DNA of 62,189 nt from CAG-826 sp964504595 (GTDB taxonomy: Bacteria > Bacillota_I > Bacilli_A > RFN20 > CAG-826), in contig CAZDEE010000009.1 of NCBI GenBank assembly GCA_964504595.1, positions 1-62,189 of the forward strand. The letters run 5' to 3'. The notes under the pieces are model-generated. The model made no database searches and was not told where the DNA came from. It worked only from the letters and a program-made list of their open reading frames with translations. Below are positions 26,867 through 34,873 of the stretch, one piece after another. Numbering within the stretch: the first letter of the stretch is position 1; each line of letters starts with the position of its first letter. Position numbers and translations under genes: made by a program.

Positions 26867-26954
26867 AAAAGTATAATGCAATATATAAATATCAAAAATT
26901 TAAAAAAATTGCTTATGAAAAATGAAAGATGTCTAAACTAATACTGGTGATAGT

Positions 26955-27578
26955 ATGAAAAAAATCAACATCGTATTTTGCTTTTTATTGCTTATTCATA
27001 TAGTTATGGCTTTCATAATAGTTTCAATCACGAAGACGACAAGGGAAGTTATAAGATTTTTATTGGTAGATTTTTATTCTATATTTTTTATTATTCTTTT
27101 TAGCATAATTGAAATTAGAAAAATAAAAAAAATTCAAATTATTGAGAGCTATTTAGAAAATTTATCAAAGAAACTATCACTATTAAATAAAAGCTTTCAA
27201 TTAAGAGAAGAAGATATAATAATAAAGAACACTAAGTTTATATTAGAATATATTTTGCTTGTTGAAAATGATTTATTAAAAATAAAATTTGTTCGAAGTA
27301 AAAAGAATGTTGCGTTAAAGAATTTTATAGATGATTTAAATGAATTAAATGAGTATTTGTTTGATATTCAAAAAGAAATTATAGAATATCAAGAAAATGC
27401 TGAAAATATATTGAGTAGGCATTTAAATGATACAGATAACGATGTTTTTTTATCAAATATTGTTTTTATAGATGATTACTTAGATGTTTTAATTGTGGAT
27501 TTATACCCACATTTAACAAATAAAAAGAAAAATAAATTTATTGAATTTGCGAAGAAAATACAAAATGAAATACTTTAA
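26955..27578 (+). CDS. Hypothetical protein with two N-terminal transmembrane helices
   Basis: I do not recognise this 207-residue protein. Hydrophobic helices span about 5-25 and 34-54. The rest is cytoplasmic by charge, very rich in Lys, Glu, Ile and Leu, and probably helical or coiled-coil (FIDDLNELNEYLFDIQKEI). There are no cysteines in the soluble part and no catalytic motif. The start follows GGTGAT. It stands alone between the divergent typA and a HAD phosphatase, 54 nt before the latter, with which it may be cotranscribed. Confidence 0.6.
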   Translation: MKKINIVFCFLLLIHIVMAFIIVSITKTTREVIRFLLVDFYSIFFIILFSIIEIRKIKKIQIIESYLENLSKKLSLLNKSFQLREEDIIIKNTKFILEYILLVENDLLKIKFVRSKKNVALKNFIDDLNELNEYLFDIQKEIIEYQENAENILSRHLNDTDNDVFLSNIVFIDDYLDVLIVDLYPHLTNKKKNKFIEFAKKIQNEIL

Positions 27579-27632
27579 ATACTTGAATATTTTAGATCAC
27601 TTCATTATCCTAAAAAGGAAGGGAATGATTAT

Positions 27633-28292
27633 ATGTTTGAAGCAGTTTTATTTGATATGGATGGGTTGATGTTAGATACAGAACCTATTACAATTAAGGC
27701 GAAAGTTGAAGAAGGTAAAAAAATAGGGTTACCAATTACAGAGGATATGGTTAAAAATACAATTGGTATGTCACAATACTTTGTTGATAAGTATTTTAAA
27801 TCTTTATTTGGAGATAAATATAATCATGAATATTTTAAGAAAAAAAGAGTTGAATATTTATTTAATTTTATGGAAGAAAATGGTTTGCCTTTAAAAAAAG
27901 GACTAATTGAACTTTTAGAGTTTTTAAAATATCACAAGATTAAAGTCGCAGTTGTAACATCATCAACAAAAGAGGTAATTGAACAATATAAAAAATATGG
28001 AGATGTATTTAATTATTTTCCTTTAATTGTAACTGGTGATGAAGTTAAAGAAGGAAAGCCGAGTCCTGATGTTTATTTATATGCTGCATCAAAAATTGGT
28101 GTTGATCCTAAAAAATGCTTAGTTTTGGAAGATTCAAAAAATGGAATTATTTCCGCATCAAGGGCCAATATGACCGTTTGTATGATTCCAGATTTAATTA
28201 AACCTGACCAAGAAGTATTATCATATAAACCTTTTATTTTAAATTCGTTATTAGAAGTCATTCCTTTTATAAGTAAGAATAATAATTTATAA
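27633..28292 (+). CDS. HAD-family sugar-phosphate phosphatase / beta-phosphoglucomutase-like protein
   Basis: A 219-residue HAD subfamily I enzyme. The nucleophile motif is DMDGLMLDTEP (8-18), followed by a helical cap domain, motif II VVTSST (about 112-117), the lysine in GKPSPDVYLYAA and the acidic motif VLEDSKNGI (about 167-175). These are shared by beta-phosphoglucomutase, 2-deoxyglucose-6-phosphatase and pseudouridine phosphatases; the substrate cannot be assigned from sequence. A GGAAGGGAATGATT stretch provides the ribosome binding site. Its neighbours (hypothetical proteins, rimO) give no pathway. Confidence 0.85.
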   Translation: MFEAVLFDMDGLMLDTEPITIKAKVEEGKKIGLPITEDMVKNTIGMSQYFVDKYFKSLFGDKYNHEYFKKKRVEYLFNFMEENGLPLKKGLIELLEFLKYHKIKVAVVTSSTKEVIEQYKKYGDVFNYFPLIVTGDEVKEGKPSPDVYLYAASKIGVDPKKCLVLEDSKNGIISASRANMTVCMIPDLIKPDQEVLSYKPFILNSLLEVIPFISKNNNL

Positions 28293-28367
28293 AAGCTAAT
28301 GAAGTTAAAAAAATAATTTCTAAGTTTATATTTTTTTGTTAAACTATAGTAGTTGGATGTGATTATT

Positions 28368-28820
28368 ATGTTTAAAGAAATTGATTTGTTATTATCAATA
28401 AAGAAGAATATTGAATCATCATTAGGTGAAAAGAGTGTTATTGTGAACGCCGCAATAAACGCAATTATATCAAAAACTAAATATGATGATATGAATAGTT
28501 TTGCTATGCTAAGTGTATTAAGAAATACAAGTAAAGAAATTGAAAAATGTAATTTCTGTGATGGCATGACTACAAAAGAAAAATTAAAAATTGAGACATA
28601 TTTGGATATCCTATATTGTTTAGAAGTTCATTCAAAACGAAAATTTAAAGAAAAAGATGTTCTGAAATGTCGAGAATTAATTGCTAGTGGTTCGATTCTA
28701 AGTTCGTATTATAAAGATTTAGCGCTTCTTTGTTGTGAAGTAGAAAATATAACTCATAATTATGATTTAGCAAGTTATCGTCAATATAAAAAAGCAGTTT
28801 GTGAACGGATAGGGTTATGA
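28368..28820 (+). CDS. Hypothetical protein translationally coupled to rimO
   Basis: A 150-residue soluble, mainly helical protein without recognised motifs. Its cysteines (CNFCDG near 65-70, YCLEV, LLCCEVE) are not arranged as a clear metal site. The frame can be extended upstream to a TTG at 28353, but ATG 28368 lies about 8 nt after GGATG/GGATGTGATT, a good match to the anti-Shine-Dalgarno, and is preferred. Its stop overlaps the rimO start (TTATGA), implying coupling and possibly a shared role. I do not recognise the family. Confidence 0.6.
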   Translation: MFKEIDLLLSIKKNIESSLGEKSVIVNAAINAIISKTKYDDMNSFAMLSVLRNTSKEIEKCNFCDGMTTKEKLKIETYLDILYCLEVHSKRKFKEKDVLKCRELIASGSILSSYYKDLALLCCEVENITHNYDLASYRQYKKAVCERIGL

Positions 28821-30121
28821 TTATGAAAATAAAAGTTGGATTAGTAAGTTTAGGTTGCGCTAAAAATCAAGTTGATAGTGAACAAATACTAGGTATGTTA
28901 AAAGATTCTGGTTTTGAAATTGTTTCATCACCTTCTTTTTCTGATGTAATAATTGTGAACACTTGTGGATTTATAACGTCATCAAAAGAAGAATCTATTG
29001 ATACTATTTTAGAAATGACTAAATATAAAAAGAAATTAGTTGTTGTCGGATGTTTAGTGGAAAGATATTTAGATGAATTAAAGAAAGAAATACCAGAAGT
29101 TGATTTATTTGTACCAATTAGAGAATATCATTTATTAAAAGAGAAGATTAGTTCTTTATTTGAAAACAAAAATGTTCTGTATGATTTTTCATATAAACAT
29201 AGATTAACTGTTACTCCTTTTTTCACGGCTTATTTAAGAATTTCTGAAGGATGTAATAATTGTTGTACATATTGTGCAATTCCTCTTATAAGAGGCCAAT
29301 TTAAAAGTAGACCATTTAATGAAGTACTAGATGAAGCAAGAATGCTTGCTAAAAAAGGAATTAAGGAATTAGTGGTAATATCTCAAGATACAACTAGATA
29401 TGGCAGTGATTTTGAAAATCGTAAATCTATTACAGATCTTTTAAATGCGCTTTTAGCGATAAAAGAATTTGAATATATAAGACTTCTTTATCTTTATCCA
29501 GACGAAATTGATGATGATTTATTATTTTTAATTGCTAAAGAACCACGTCTTACTCCTTATTTTGATTTACCTATTCAACACGCTAGTAGCAATATTTTAA
29601 AAGCTATGAATAGACGAGGCGATAAAGAATTTTTAATCGATTTAATTAATAACCGTATTAGAAAAATCGTACCTAACGCAATTATAAGAACTACGATTAT
29701 TGTTGGCTTTCCTAATGAAACAGAAAAGGATTTTTCTGAATTAATTGATTTTATAAAACTTATTAAATTTGATCATTTAGGTGCCTTTACATATTCAAGA
29801 GAAGAAGGTACAAAGTCATTTGATTTCGAAAATCAAATAGATGAAACTATAAAAGAAGAACGATATGAGCAGTTAATGCGCATTCAAAGAGTTATTTCAT
29901 ATAATGAGAATAAAATTCATATTGGCAAAGTTATGGAAGGTTTGGTAGTTGGTAAACACCGTGATGGAAGTTATTTATTACGTAGTTGGTGGAACGCTCC
30001 TGATGATATAGATGGAAATATATATTTTAGAAGTGATGAAAAGCTTGAAATTGGAGAAAAAGTTAAAGTTAAAATTACATCATGTTATGAATATGACCTA
30101 GAAGGAGAAATTGTTAAGTAA
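28817..30121 (+). CDS. rimO: Ribosomal protein S12 methylthiotransferase RimO
   Basis: A radical SAM enzyme that adds a methylthio group to an aspartate of ribosomal protein S12. The N-terminal UPF0004 domain has its three cluster cysteines in SLGCAKNQVDS, NTCGF and VGCLVERY. The radical SAM cluster motif CxxxCxxC is Cys146, Cys150 and Cys153 (CNNCCTYC), and VGFPNET follows. A TRAM domain closes the protein. SLGCAKNQVDSE and the GRHRFAD-like SYKHRLT position favour RimO over MiaB. The start overlaps the preceding stop by 4 nt; ATG 28823 is a possible alternative. The two Fe-S clusters fit an anaerobic lifestyle. Confidence 0.92.
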   Translation: MIMKIKVGLVSLGCAKNQVDSEQILGMLKDSGFEIVSSPSFSDVIIVNTCGFITSSKEESIDTILEMTKYKKKLVVVGCLVERYLDELKKEIPEVDLFVPIREYHLLKEKISSLFENKNVLYDFSYKHRLTVTPFFTAYLRISEGCNNCCTYCAIPLIRGQFKSRPFNEVLDEARMLAKKGIKELVVISQDTTRYGSDFENRKSITDLLNALLAIKEFEYIRLLYLYPDEIDDDLLFLIAKEPRLTPYFDLPIQHASSNILKAMNRRGDKEFLIDLINNRIRKIVPNAIIRTTIIVGFPNETEKDFSELIDFIKLIKFDHLGAFTYSREEGTKSFDFENQIDETIKEERYEQLMRIQRVISYNENKIHIGKVMEGLVVGKHRDGSYLLRSWWNAPDDIDGNIYFRSDEKLEIGEKVKVKITSCYEYDLEGEIVK

Positions 30122-30180
30122 AAAACTTTTTTTCGTGGAGTAATTTAATTATCAACATATATTAATATTGGGTGATAATA

Positions 30181-30738
30181 ATGCTTGGAAAAAAGAAAAA
30201 GAAAATCATTAAAGCAGAGAAAAAAGTATTTTCATCCATTTCTAATAAATTAGTAAATATTGATGAAGAAATTGCTTTAGAATATTTATCATGGCTTGAT
30301 AGAAAAACAACTTATTTTCGCAATTCTGTTGAAAAATCTGGTTATGGAGCGCAACCGGATAACTTAAAACGAGGCGATATTGTGTGGGTTGAATTTGGAA
30401 TAAATGTAGGTACAGAATTGAGTGATTTTAAAACAAAAGGGCATTATGCGTTAGTGTGGGCGATTGATTTAGGTAATGTAATTGTAATTCCTTTATCATC
30501 GAGAGATTCACCTGGAAGTGAAATGACTTTTGATATAGGAATAATTCCTGAATTAAATGAAGGCTATGAAACTGAAACGCACAGTTATTTAAAGTTAGAT
30601 GCTATTAGATCGATATCAAAAAGAAGAGTTATGAGGATGACGGGATTTGAGCATGGTAAAGTTGTTTTATCAGATGAATTAATTAGATTGGTATCAAAAG
30701 CAATTGAATTATCTTTTTTAAATAATGAAAAACAATAA
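30181..30738 (+). CDS. PemK/MazF-family protein with a basic N-terminal extension
   Basis: Residues from about 55 onward match the MazF/PemK endoribonuclease fold: LKRGDIVWVEFG, GHYALVWAIDLGNVIVIPLSS, then LKLDAIRSISKRRV and a C-terminal helix. About 55 residues rich in Lys and charged amino acids precede this, more than in classical MazF (about 110-120 residues in all). There is no antitoxin-sized gene next to it; rimO lies upstream and tRNA-Thr downstream. It may be a solitary chromosomal member with a housekeeping role, not a plasmid-type toxin. The GTG at 30172 overlaps the Shine-Dalgarno GGGTGAT, so ATG 30181 is the start. Confidence 0.72.
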   Translation: MLGKKKKKIIKAEKKVFSSISNKLVNIDEEIALEYLSWLDRKTTYFRNSVEKSGYGAQPDNLKRGDIVWVEFGINVGTELSDFKTKGHYALVWAIDLGNVIVIPLSSRDSPGSEMTFDIGIIPELNEGYETETHSYLKLDAIRSISKRRVMRMTGFEHGKVVLSDELIRLVSKAIELSFLNNEKQ

Positions 30739-30827
30739 ATAATGATTTAAAAAGCTGCAGAACTTAATTAATTTTATATTTAATATATTTTTTAAATAAG
30801 CAATAATTTGGTATTTTTAAAAATATC

Positions 30828-30856
30828 TTGACTTGGAGCTATTTTTATATTAATAT
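30828..30856 (+). promoter_or_regulatory. tRNA-Thr promoter
   Basis: TTGACT (30828-30833), a 17-nt spacer and TAATAT (30851-30856), 9 nt before the mature tRNA. Confidence 0.65.
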
Positions 30857-30865
30857 TTTTTTGTT

Positions 30866-30939
30866 GCCTCCTTAGTTAAGTGGTATAACGGATCCATGGT
30901 AAGGATCTATTGCTAGTTCGATTCTGGCAGGAGGCACCA
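30866..30939 (+). tRNA. tRNA-Thr(GGT)
   Basis: 74-nt cloverleaf. Acceptor GCCTCCT pairs with AGGAGGC, the anticodon stem GATCC/GGATC encloses ATGGTAA (GGT), and CCA is encoded. GGT with a GCC-start acceptor is consistent with Thr by anticodon. Confidence 0.9.
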
Positions 30940-30954
30940 GTTTTGTTGACAAAA

Positions 30955-30979
30955 GTCCGATTAAATCGGATTTTTTTAT
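30955..30979 (+). terminator. Terminator of tRNA-Thr
   Basis: GTCCGATT and AATCGGAT form the hairpin and TTTTTT follows. Confidence 0.8.
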
Positions 30980-31176
30980 TATATGTTTTGATGTTTGATG
31001 CCCTTAATGATTTTTTATTTTTCCATTTGTAAGGTTATAAATTAGTAGGGCTTTAAAAATAATTTTTATAAATTTTTTTCTACCTCAAAAAACGCCCTAT
31101 ATTTTTGGTAGAATTTAAAACAAATTAGTTTAGTATAAGATATTGTTATTTTTTTCTTAAGAAAAAAACACTTTTA
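30980..31176. other. Intergenic stretch before opp, mostly without recognised features
   Basis: This is the bulk of the 356-base gap between tRNA-Thr and oppA. I see a possible extended -10 (TGGTAGAAT, 31106-31114) with no -35, and a perfect 20-bp palindrome at 31149-31168 (seven T, CTT, AAG, seven A). No gene or riboswitch is apparent. The operator and promoter that follow are listed separately. Confidence 0.5.
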
Positions 31177-31192
31177 ATGAAAGCACTTTCAT
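31177..31192. promoter_or_regulatory. cre/LacI-type operator upstream of the opp operon
   Basis: ATGAAAG-CA-CTTTCAT has perfect 7-bp arms. TGAAAGCACTTTCA differs from an ideal cre only at the central G. It lies 20 nt upstream of the -35 at 31213, a position suited to activation or looping as much as repression. CcpA binding is inferred. Confidence 0.6.
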
Positions 31193-31212
31193 TTTTACAC
31201 AATTTTTTTTAG

Positions 31213-31241
31213 TTGACTTAGGGGCTTTATTAGAGTAAGAT
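31213..31241 (+). promoter_or_regulatory. Promoter of the opp operon
   Basis: TTGACT (31213-31218), a 17-nt spacer and TAAGAT (31236-31241), 54 nt before the oppA start codon. Confidence 0.65.
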
Positions 31242-31295
31242 ATTCATATCATATTTATGATATTAATTATACTTAAGGAAAAAGGAGGAAGTTTT

Positions 31296-33761
31296 ATGAA
31301 AAAAACTTATTTATTTGGACTCGCTTTATTATCTTCTGTTATGTTAATCACTTCATGTGGTGGCGGAGAAAGTGAAGTTGATTATCAATATAACACCTAT
31401 TTAAGCGGTAGTCCTACACACTGGAATGTCCACACATGGCAAGAAAATACTGAATCAATAATCTTTAGCTATACTGAAACAGGATTATATGACTTTGTGT
31501 TGGATAGAGATGCATCAGGTAAACCTATTGGTTATAAAATCATTTCTGAAATGGCGGATGGAGACCCAATCGATACACAATTGGATGATAATACCGCAAA
31601 TGATTTAACTGATGATGAAATTCTTAATTATGCAATGAACTCATCTGAGGGTGATACTGGTGTCAAATGGATTATTAATTTAAATCAAAATGCAAAATGG
31701 GAAAATGGTGAACCTATTAATGCTGATACATATATTGAATCAATGAAAGATCTTCTTGATCCAACTATGCAAAACTATCGTGCATCATCATACTATTTAG
31801 ACACTTTGCAAATTGCAAATGCTGAAGCTTATTATAAATCCGGCCGTACAACTTTTGAACAATATTCAAAGTATTATGAAGAACCAGGATATAATGATGC
31901 TCCTTACTATTACAGCTTTGATGCGTATAACGCATACATTTCAACATTATCAACAGAGTACAATACAATTATTGAATGGTTTAATGAAGTTGCACTTACC
32001 ACACTTGATAAACAAGCAAACACTGGTAATGAAGCTTTAATCAACATTTTCTCCAAATATATGACATTTAATCGTGTTGAGAAAACAGATGGAGATGGCA
32101 AAACATATTTAGGTATTGAATCAATCACATTAAGTGATAAGCAAAAAGGATATCATAGACTTTCCACAAGTGATAAGGATATGATTGAAACTTTAGCTGC
32201 TTTACTTGGCGCAGGATCACAAGCTGAAATCGATTCAATGGTTGACGTTATTACATATCTTCGCTATACATGGCCAAGTATTGAATGGAGCTCAGTTGGT
32301 TTAGTTAAATCTGGTGATTATCAATTAACACTTTATTTAGCTGTTGAAATTGAAGAATTCTATTTAAAATACAATCTTGCTGGTAACTGGATTGTTTATC
32401 AACCATATTACGATGGTGGTAAAACAACTCAAGGTGAATTAACTATTACAAATTACGCCACTAAAAAAGAAAATTATATGTCTTATGGACCATATAAATT
32501 AACCAGATTCCAATCAGGAAAATCAGTTATTCTCGAAAAGAATGACAATTGGTATGGATATTCTGATGGAAAACATGCTGGTCAATATCAAACAACCCGT
32601 GTTAAGATGGAAGTTATTAGTGAACACTCAGTTGCTTTACAAAAATTCTTAAAAGGTGATTTGGATGATATTTCTTTAACTGCAGAAGATATTAAAATTT
32701 ATGGTAGCTCAAGCAGAATTTATAAAACACAAACTACATATTCTCAAAAATTGTCATTCAATACTGATTGGAATGCTTTATCAGCACGTCAAACAGCAGG
32801 AAAAAATAAAACTATTTTAACAAATTACAACTTTAGAAAAGCATTGTCCTATGCAATGGATCGTAAGTTATTTGCAACCGAATATACATCAGGTCATATT
32901 CCATCAACAGTTTTATTAAATAGCCAATATATTTCTGACTATGCAAATAATGAAGTTTATCGTGAAACTGAACAAGGAAAACGTGTTTCAACAGATTTAT
33001 ATACCACAGAAGATGGTGAATATATTGAAAATGGTTTTTCTCCTGAAATTGCAAGAGAATTATTCCAAAAAGCCTATGATGAAGAAATTGCAAAGAGTAC
33101 AGATGGAAGCTTAAAACCAAATGATAAAATTGAGATTCAAATCTTACTTTACAACACTGAATCTGAGACTTCTAAAGCACAAATCAATTTCCTTCGTACA
33201 TGTCTTGCTAATGCTACAAGTGGAACATCATTAGAAGGCAAAATTGATATTACAACTCGTAAAGATGAAGACTATTACAATACTGCCTATAGTGGTAACT
33301 TTGATTGTATTTGGTCAATTTGGGGCGGTATGACAATGGATCCATATGGATTTATGCAAGTTTATACCAAAGAAAGCACCATGTGTGAATATGGTTTTCA
33401 TCCAGAAAATGAACCATTAACAATTAAAGGTGAATATTTAAAAGAAGAAAATAACAATTCAGATTTAACATTAACTTATGATGAATGGCGTGTTGCTATC
33501 GCTTCCGGTGGTAGATTTGCTAAAGGAAGCCATGAAGTCCGTTTAAATATCTTATCAGAACTTGAAAAAGCAATTATTAATCGTTATGAAACAATCTGCT
33601 TTACATCAAGAGCAGAAGCCGAACTCGTTTCATATAAAGTTCAATTAGGATCTGAAGAAGATTTACCACTCGTTGGTCGTGGCGGTATTCGTGAAACAAC
33701 TTATAACTATACTGCTTCAGAATGGGCGAAAGTTAAGAAGAGCTTAGATTACAAAATCTAG
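31296..33761 (+). CDS. oppA: Oligopeptide ABC transporter substrate-binding lipoprotein
   Basis: An extracytoplasmic lipoprotein (lipobox ITSC, Cys about 21) of the OppA/SBP_bac_5 class that captures peptides for the permease encoded downstream. The 821-residue length is well above the usual 530-600, with an added segment around residues 160-290 containing the tyrosine-rich APYYYSFDAYNAY. Class features are KWENGEPINADTYIESMKDLLDP near the N-terminal third and NFRKALSYAMDRKLFA in the second lobe, each read as part of a longer conserved stretch. The frame extends to 31257, but AAGGAGGAAG directly before ATG 31296 and the lipoprotein signal fix the start. A hairpin after the gene separates it from oppB. 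Confidence 0.9.
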   Translation: MKKTYLFGLALLSSVMLITSCGGGESEVDYQYNTYLSGSPTHWNVHTWQENTESIIFSYTETGLYDFVLDRDASGKPIGYKIISEMADGDPIDTQLDDNTANDLTDDEILNYAMNSSEGDTGVKWIINLNQNAKWENGEPINADTYIESMKDLLDPTMQNYRASSYYLDTLQIANAEAYYKSGRTTFEQYSKYYEEPGYNDAPYYYSFDAYNAYISTLSTEYNTIIEWFNEVALTTLDKQANTGNEALINIFSKYMTFNRVEKTDGDGKTYLGIESITLSDKQKGYHRLSTSDKDMIETLAALLGAGSQAEIDSMVDVITYLRYTWPSIEWSSVGLVKSGDYQLTLYLAVEIEEFYLKYNLAGNWIVYQPYYDGGKTTQGELTITNYATKKENYMSYGPYKLTRFQSGKSVILEKNDNWYGYSDGKHAGQYQTTRVKMEVISEHSVALQKFLKGDLDDISLTAEDIKIYGSSSRIYKTQTTYSQKLSFNTDWNALSARQTAGKNKTILTNYNFRKALSYAMDRKLFATEYTSGHIPSTVLLNSQYISDYANNEVYRETEQGKRVSTDLYTTEDGEYIENGFSPEIARELFQKAYDEEIAKSTDGSLKPNDKIEIQILLYNTESETSKAQINFLRTCLANATSGTSLEGKIDITTRKDEDYYNTAYSGNFDCIWSIWGGMTMDPYGFMQVYTKESTMCEYGFHPENEPLTIKGEYLKEENNNSDLTLTYDEWRVAIASGGRFAKGSHEVRLNILSELEKAIINRYETICFTSRAEAELVSYKVQLGSEEDLPLVGRGGIRETTYNYTASEWAKVKKSLDYKI

Positions 33762-33786
33762 TTTAGTTTTCGTTAACTTTACATAT

Positions 33787-33816
33787 TAAGGGTGTTTTAT
33801 ATACAAAATACCCTTA
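33787..33816 (+). promoter_or_regulatory. Intercistronic hairpin between oppA and oppB
   Basis: A 12-bp stem (TAAGGGTGTTTT with AAAATACCCTTA, one G-U) with a 6-nt loop is not followed by a proper T-run. Such hairpins commonly protect the binding-protein mRNA or partially terminate, giving more OppA than permease; that role is inferred. Confidence 0.6.
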
Positions 33817-33829
33817 GTATGTATTATTT

Positions 33830-33861
33830 TATATGCGCGCGCGTGTATGCGTACGTATATA
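33830..33861. repeat. 32-bp alternating pyrimidine-purine tract
   Basis: Every step from 33830 to 33861 alternates pyrimidine and purine, including (GC)n at 33835-33843 and CGTACG. This composition is striking in AT-rich DNA and is the classical Z-DNA-prone sequence. It lies between the hairpin and oppB. Confidence 0.85.
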
Positions 33862-33913
33862 AGATAATAAAAAAGATAAAGGGTACTTAAGAAAAGTTAG
33901 GAGTGATTATCTT

Positions 33914-34873
33914 ATGCTAAAATACACTTTAAAAAGAATAGGATTAATGATTTTGACCTTTTTTATCATTATGACAATGTGTTTTATTCTTGTTAGACTA
34001 CTTCCTGTTAGTGCAGCACGTGGACCAGGTGTCGATCTTGATCAACTTGAAGCTGAACGTGAAGCTCTTGGATTAAACAAGCCTATATTAGTTCAATACT
34101 GGATTTTCTTAAAAGGCTTATTTACAAAATTTGATTGGGGTTTATCAACACAAATGTTCCCTGGCTTATCAGTTGTAAGTGAAGTTTTAGGAAAATTACC
34201 AGCTACAATTGCAGTTAATGTTTATACAATGCTCTTTAGTGTTCCTTTAGGTATTGTATTTGGTGTTTATTCAGCTTTAAAGAAAAATAAATGGCAAGAT
34301 CATTTGATTGGAGTTGCAGTTATGATATTTGTTTCTGTACCAAGCTATGTCTATGCATTTATTGTTCAATACTTATTTGGTTTTAGATGGGGAATTTTTG
34401 ATCCAACTGTTATGGATGGAACTAATTATTTCTCTTGGTCAATGTTTGTATCTATGGCTTTACCAATCATGTCGTTAGCATTTGGTACAATTGCGGGATT
34501 TACTCGTTATATTCGTGATGAATTATCAGAAGTATTAACAAGTGAATTTATGTTATTAGCCCGTACAAAAGGATTGACGAGAAGACAAGCAACAATTAAA
34601 CACGCATTTAGAAACGCACTTGTTCCTATTTTACCAATGTTTATAGGCGAATTTATTGGAATCTTAGGTGGTTCAATGGTCATTGAAAGAGTATTCTCAA
34701 TTGATGGCATTGCTGAAGTTTATTTAAAGTCAATACAAATTGGAAGTGTTGACTACAATGTGTTCTTATTTATTTCAATGTTCTATGTTGCGATTGGATT
34801 AGTCGCTGGAATAGTTGTTGACATAAGTTATGGATTAGTTGATCCAAGAATTAGAATTGGAGGTAGAAAATAA
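33914..34873 (+). CDS. oppB: Oligopeptide ABC transporter permease OppB
   Basis: A 319-residue inner permease subunit. Hydrophobic helices include residues about 9-30, 95-120, 135-155, 172-195, 240-262 and 285-305. The cytoplasmic EAA loop appears as DELSEVLTSEFMLLARTKGLTRRQATIKHAFRNAL, split across about residues 200-235, which contacts the ATPase subunits. The N-terminal FIIMTMCFILVRLLP pattern is typical of the DppB/OppB family. The start follows TTAGGAGTGATT. Its stop shares one nucleotide with the oppC start (TAATG). Confidence 0.93.
   Translation: MLKYTLKRIGLMILTFFIIMTMCFILVRLLPVSAARGPGVDLDQLEAEREALGLNKPILVQYWIFLKGLFTKFDWGLSTQMFPGLSVVSEVLGKLPATIAVNVYTMLFSVPLGIVFGVYSALKKNKWQDHLIGVAVMIFVSVPSYVYAFIVQYLFGFRWGIFDPTVMDGTNYFSWSMFVSMALPIMSLAFGTIAGFTRYIRDELSEVLTSEFMLLARTKGLTRRQATIKHAFRNALVPILPMFIGEFIGILGGSMVIERVFSIDGIAEVYLKSIQIGSVDYNVFLFISMFYVAIGLVAGIVVDISYGLVDPRIRIGGRK

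Noticed and set aside
28073..28567. Minus-strand frame of 164 codons between the HAD gene and the rimO-coupled gene
   Set aside because: It overlaps two plus-strand genes with better start sites and is rich in low-complexity Phe/Ile/Ser runs typical of antisense AT-rich DNA.
31257..31295. Upstream start for oppA
   Set aside because: The extra 13 codons contain the Shine-Dalgarno AAGGAGGAAG; the lipoprotein signal begins at 31296.
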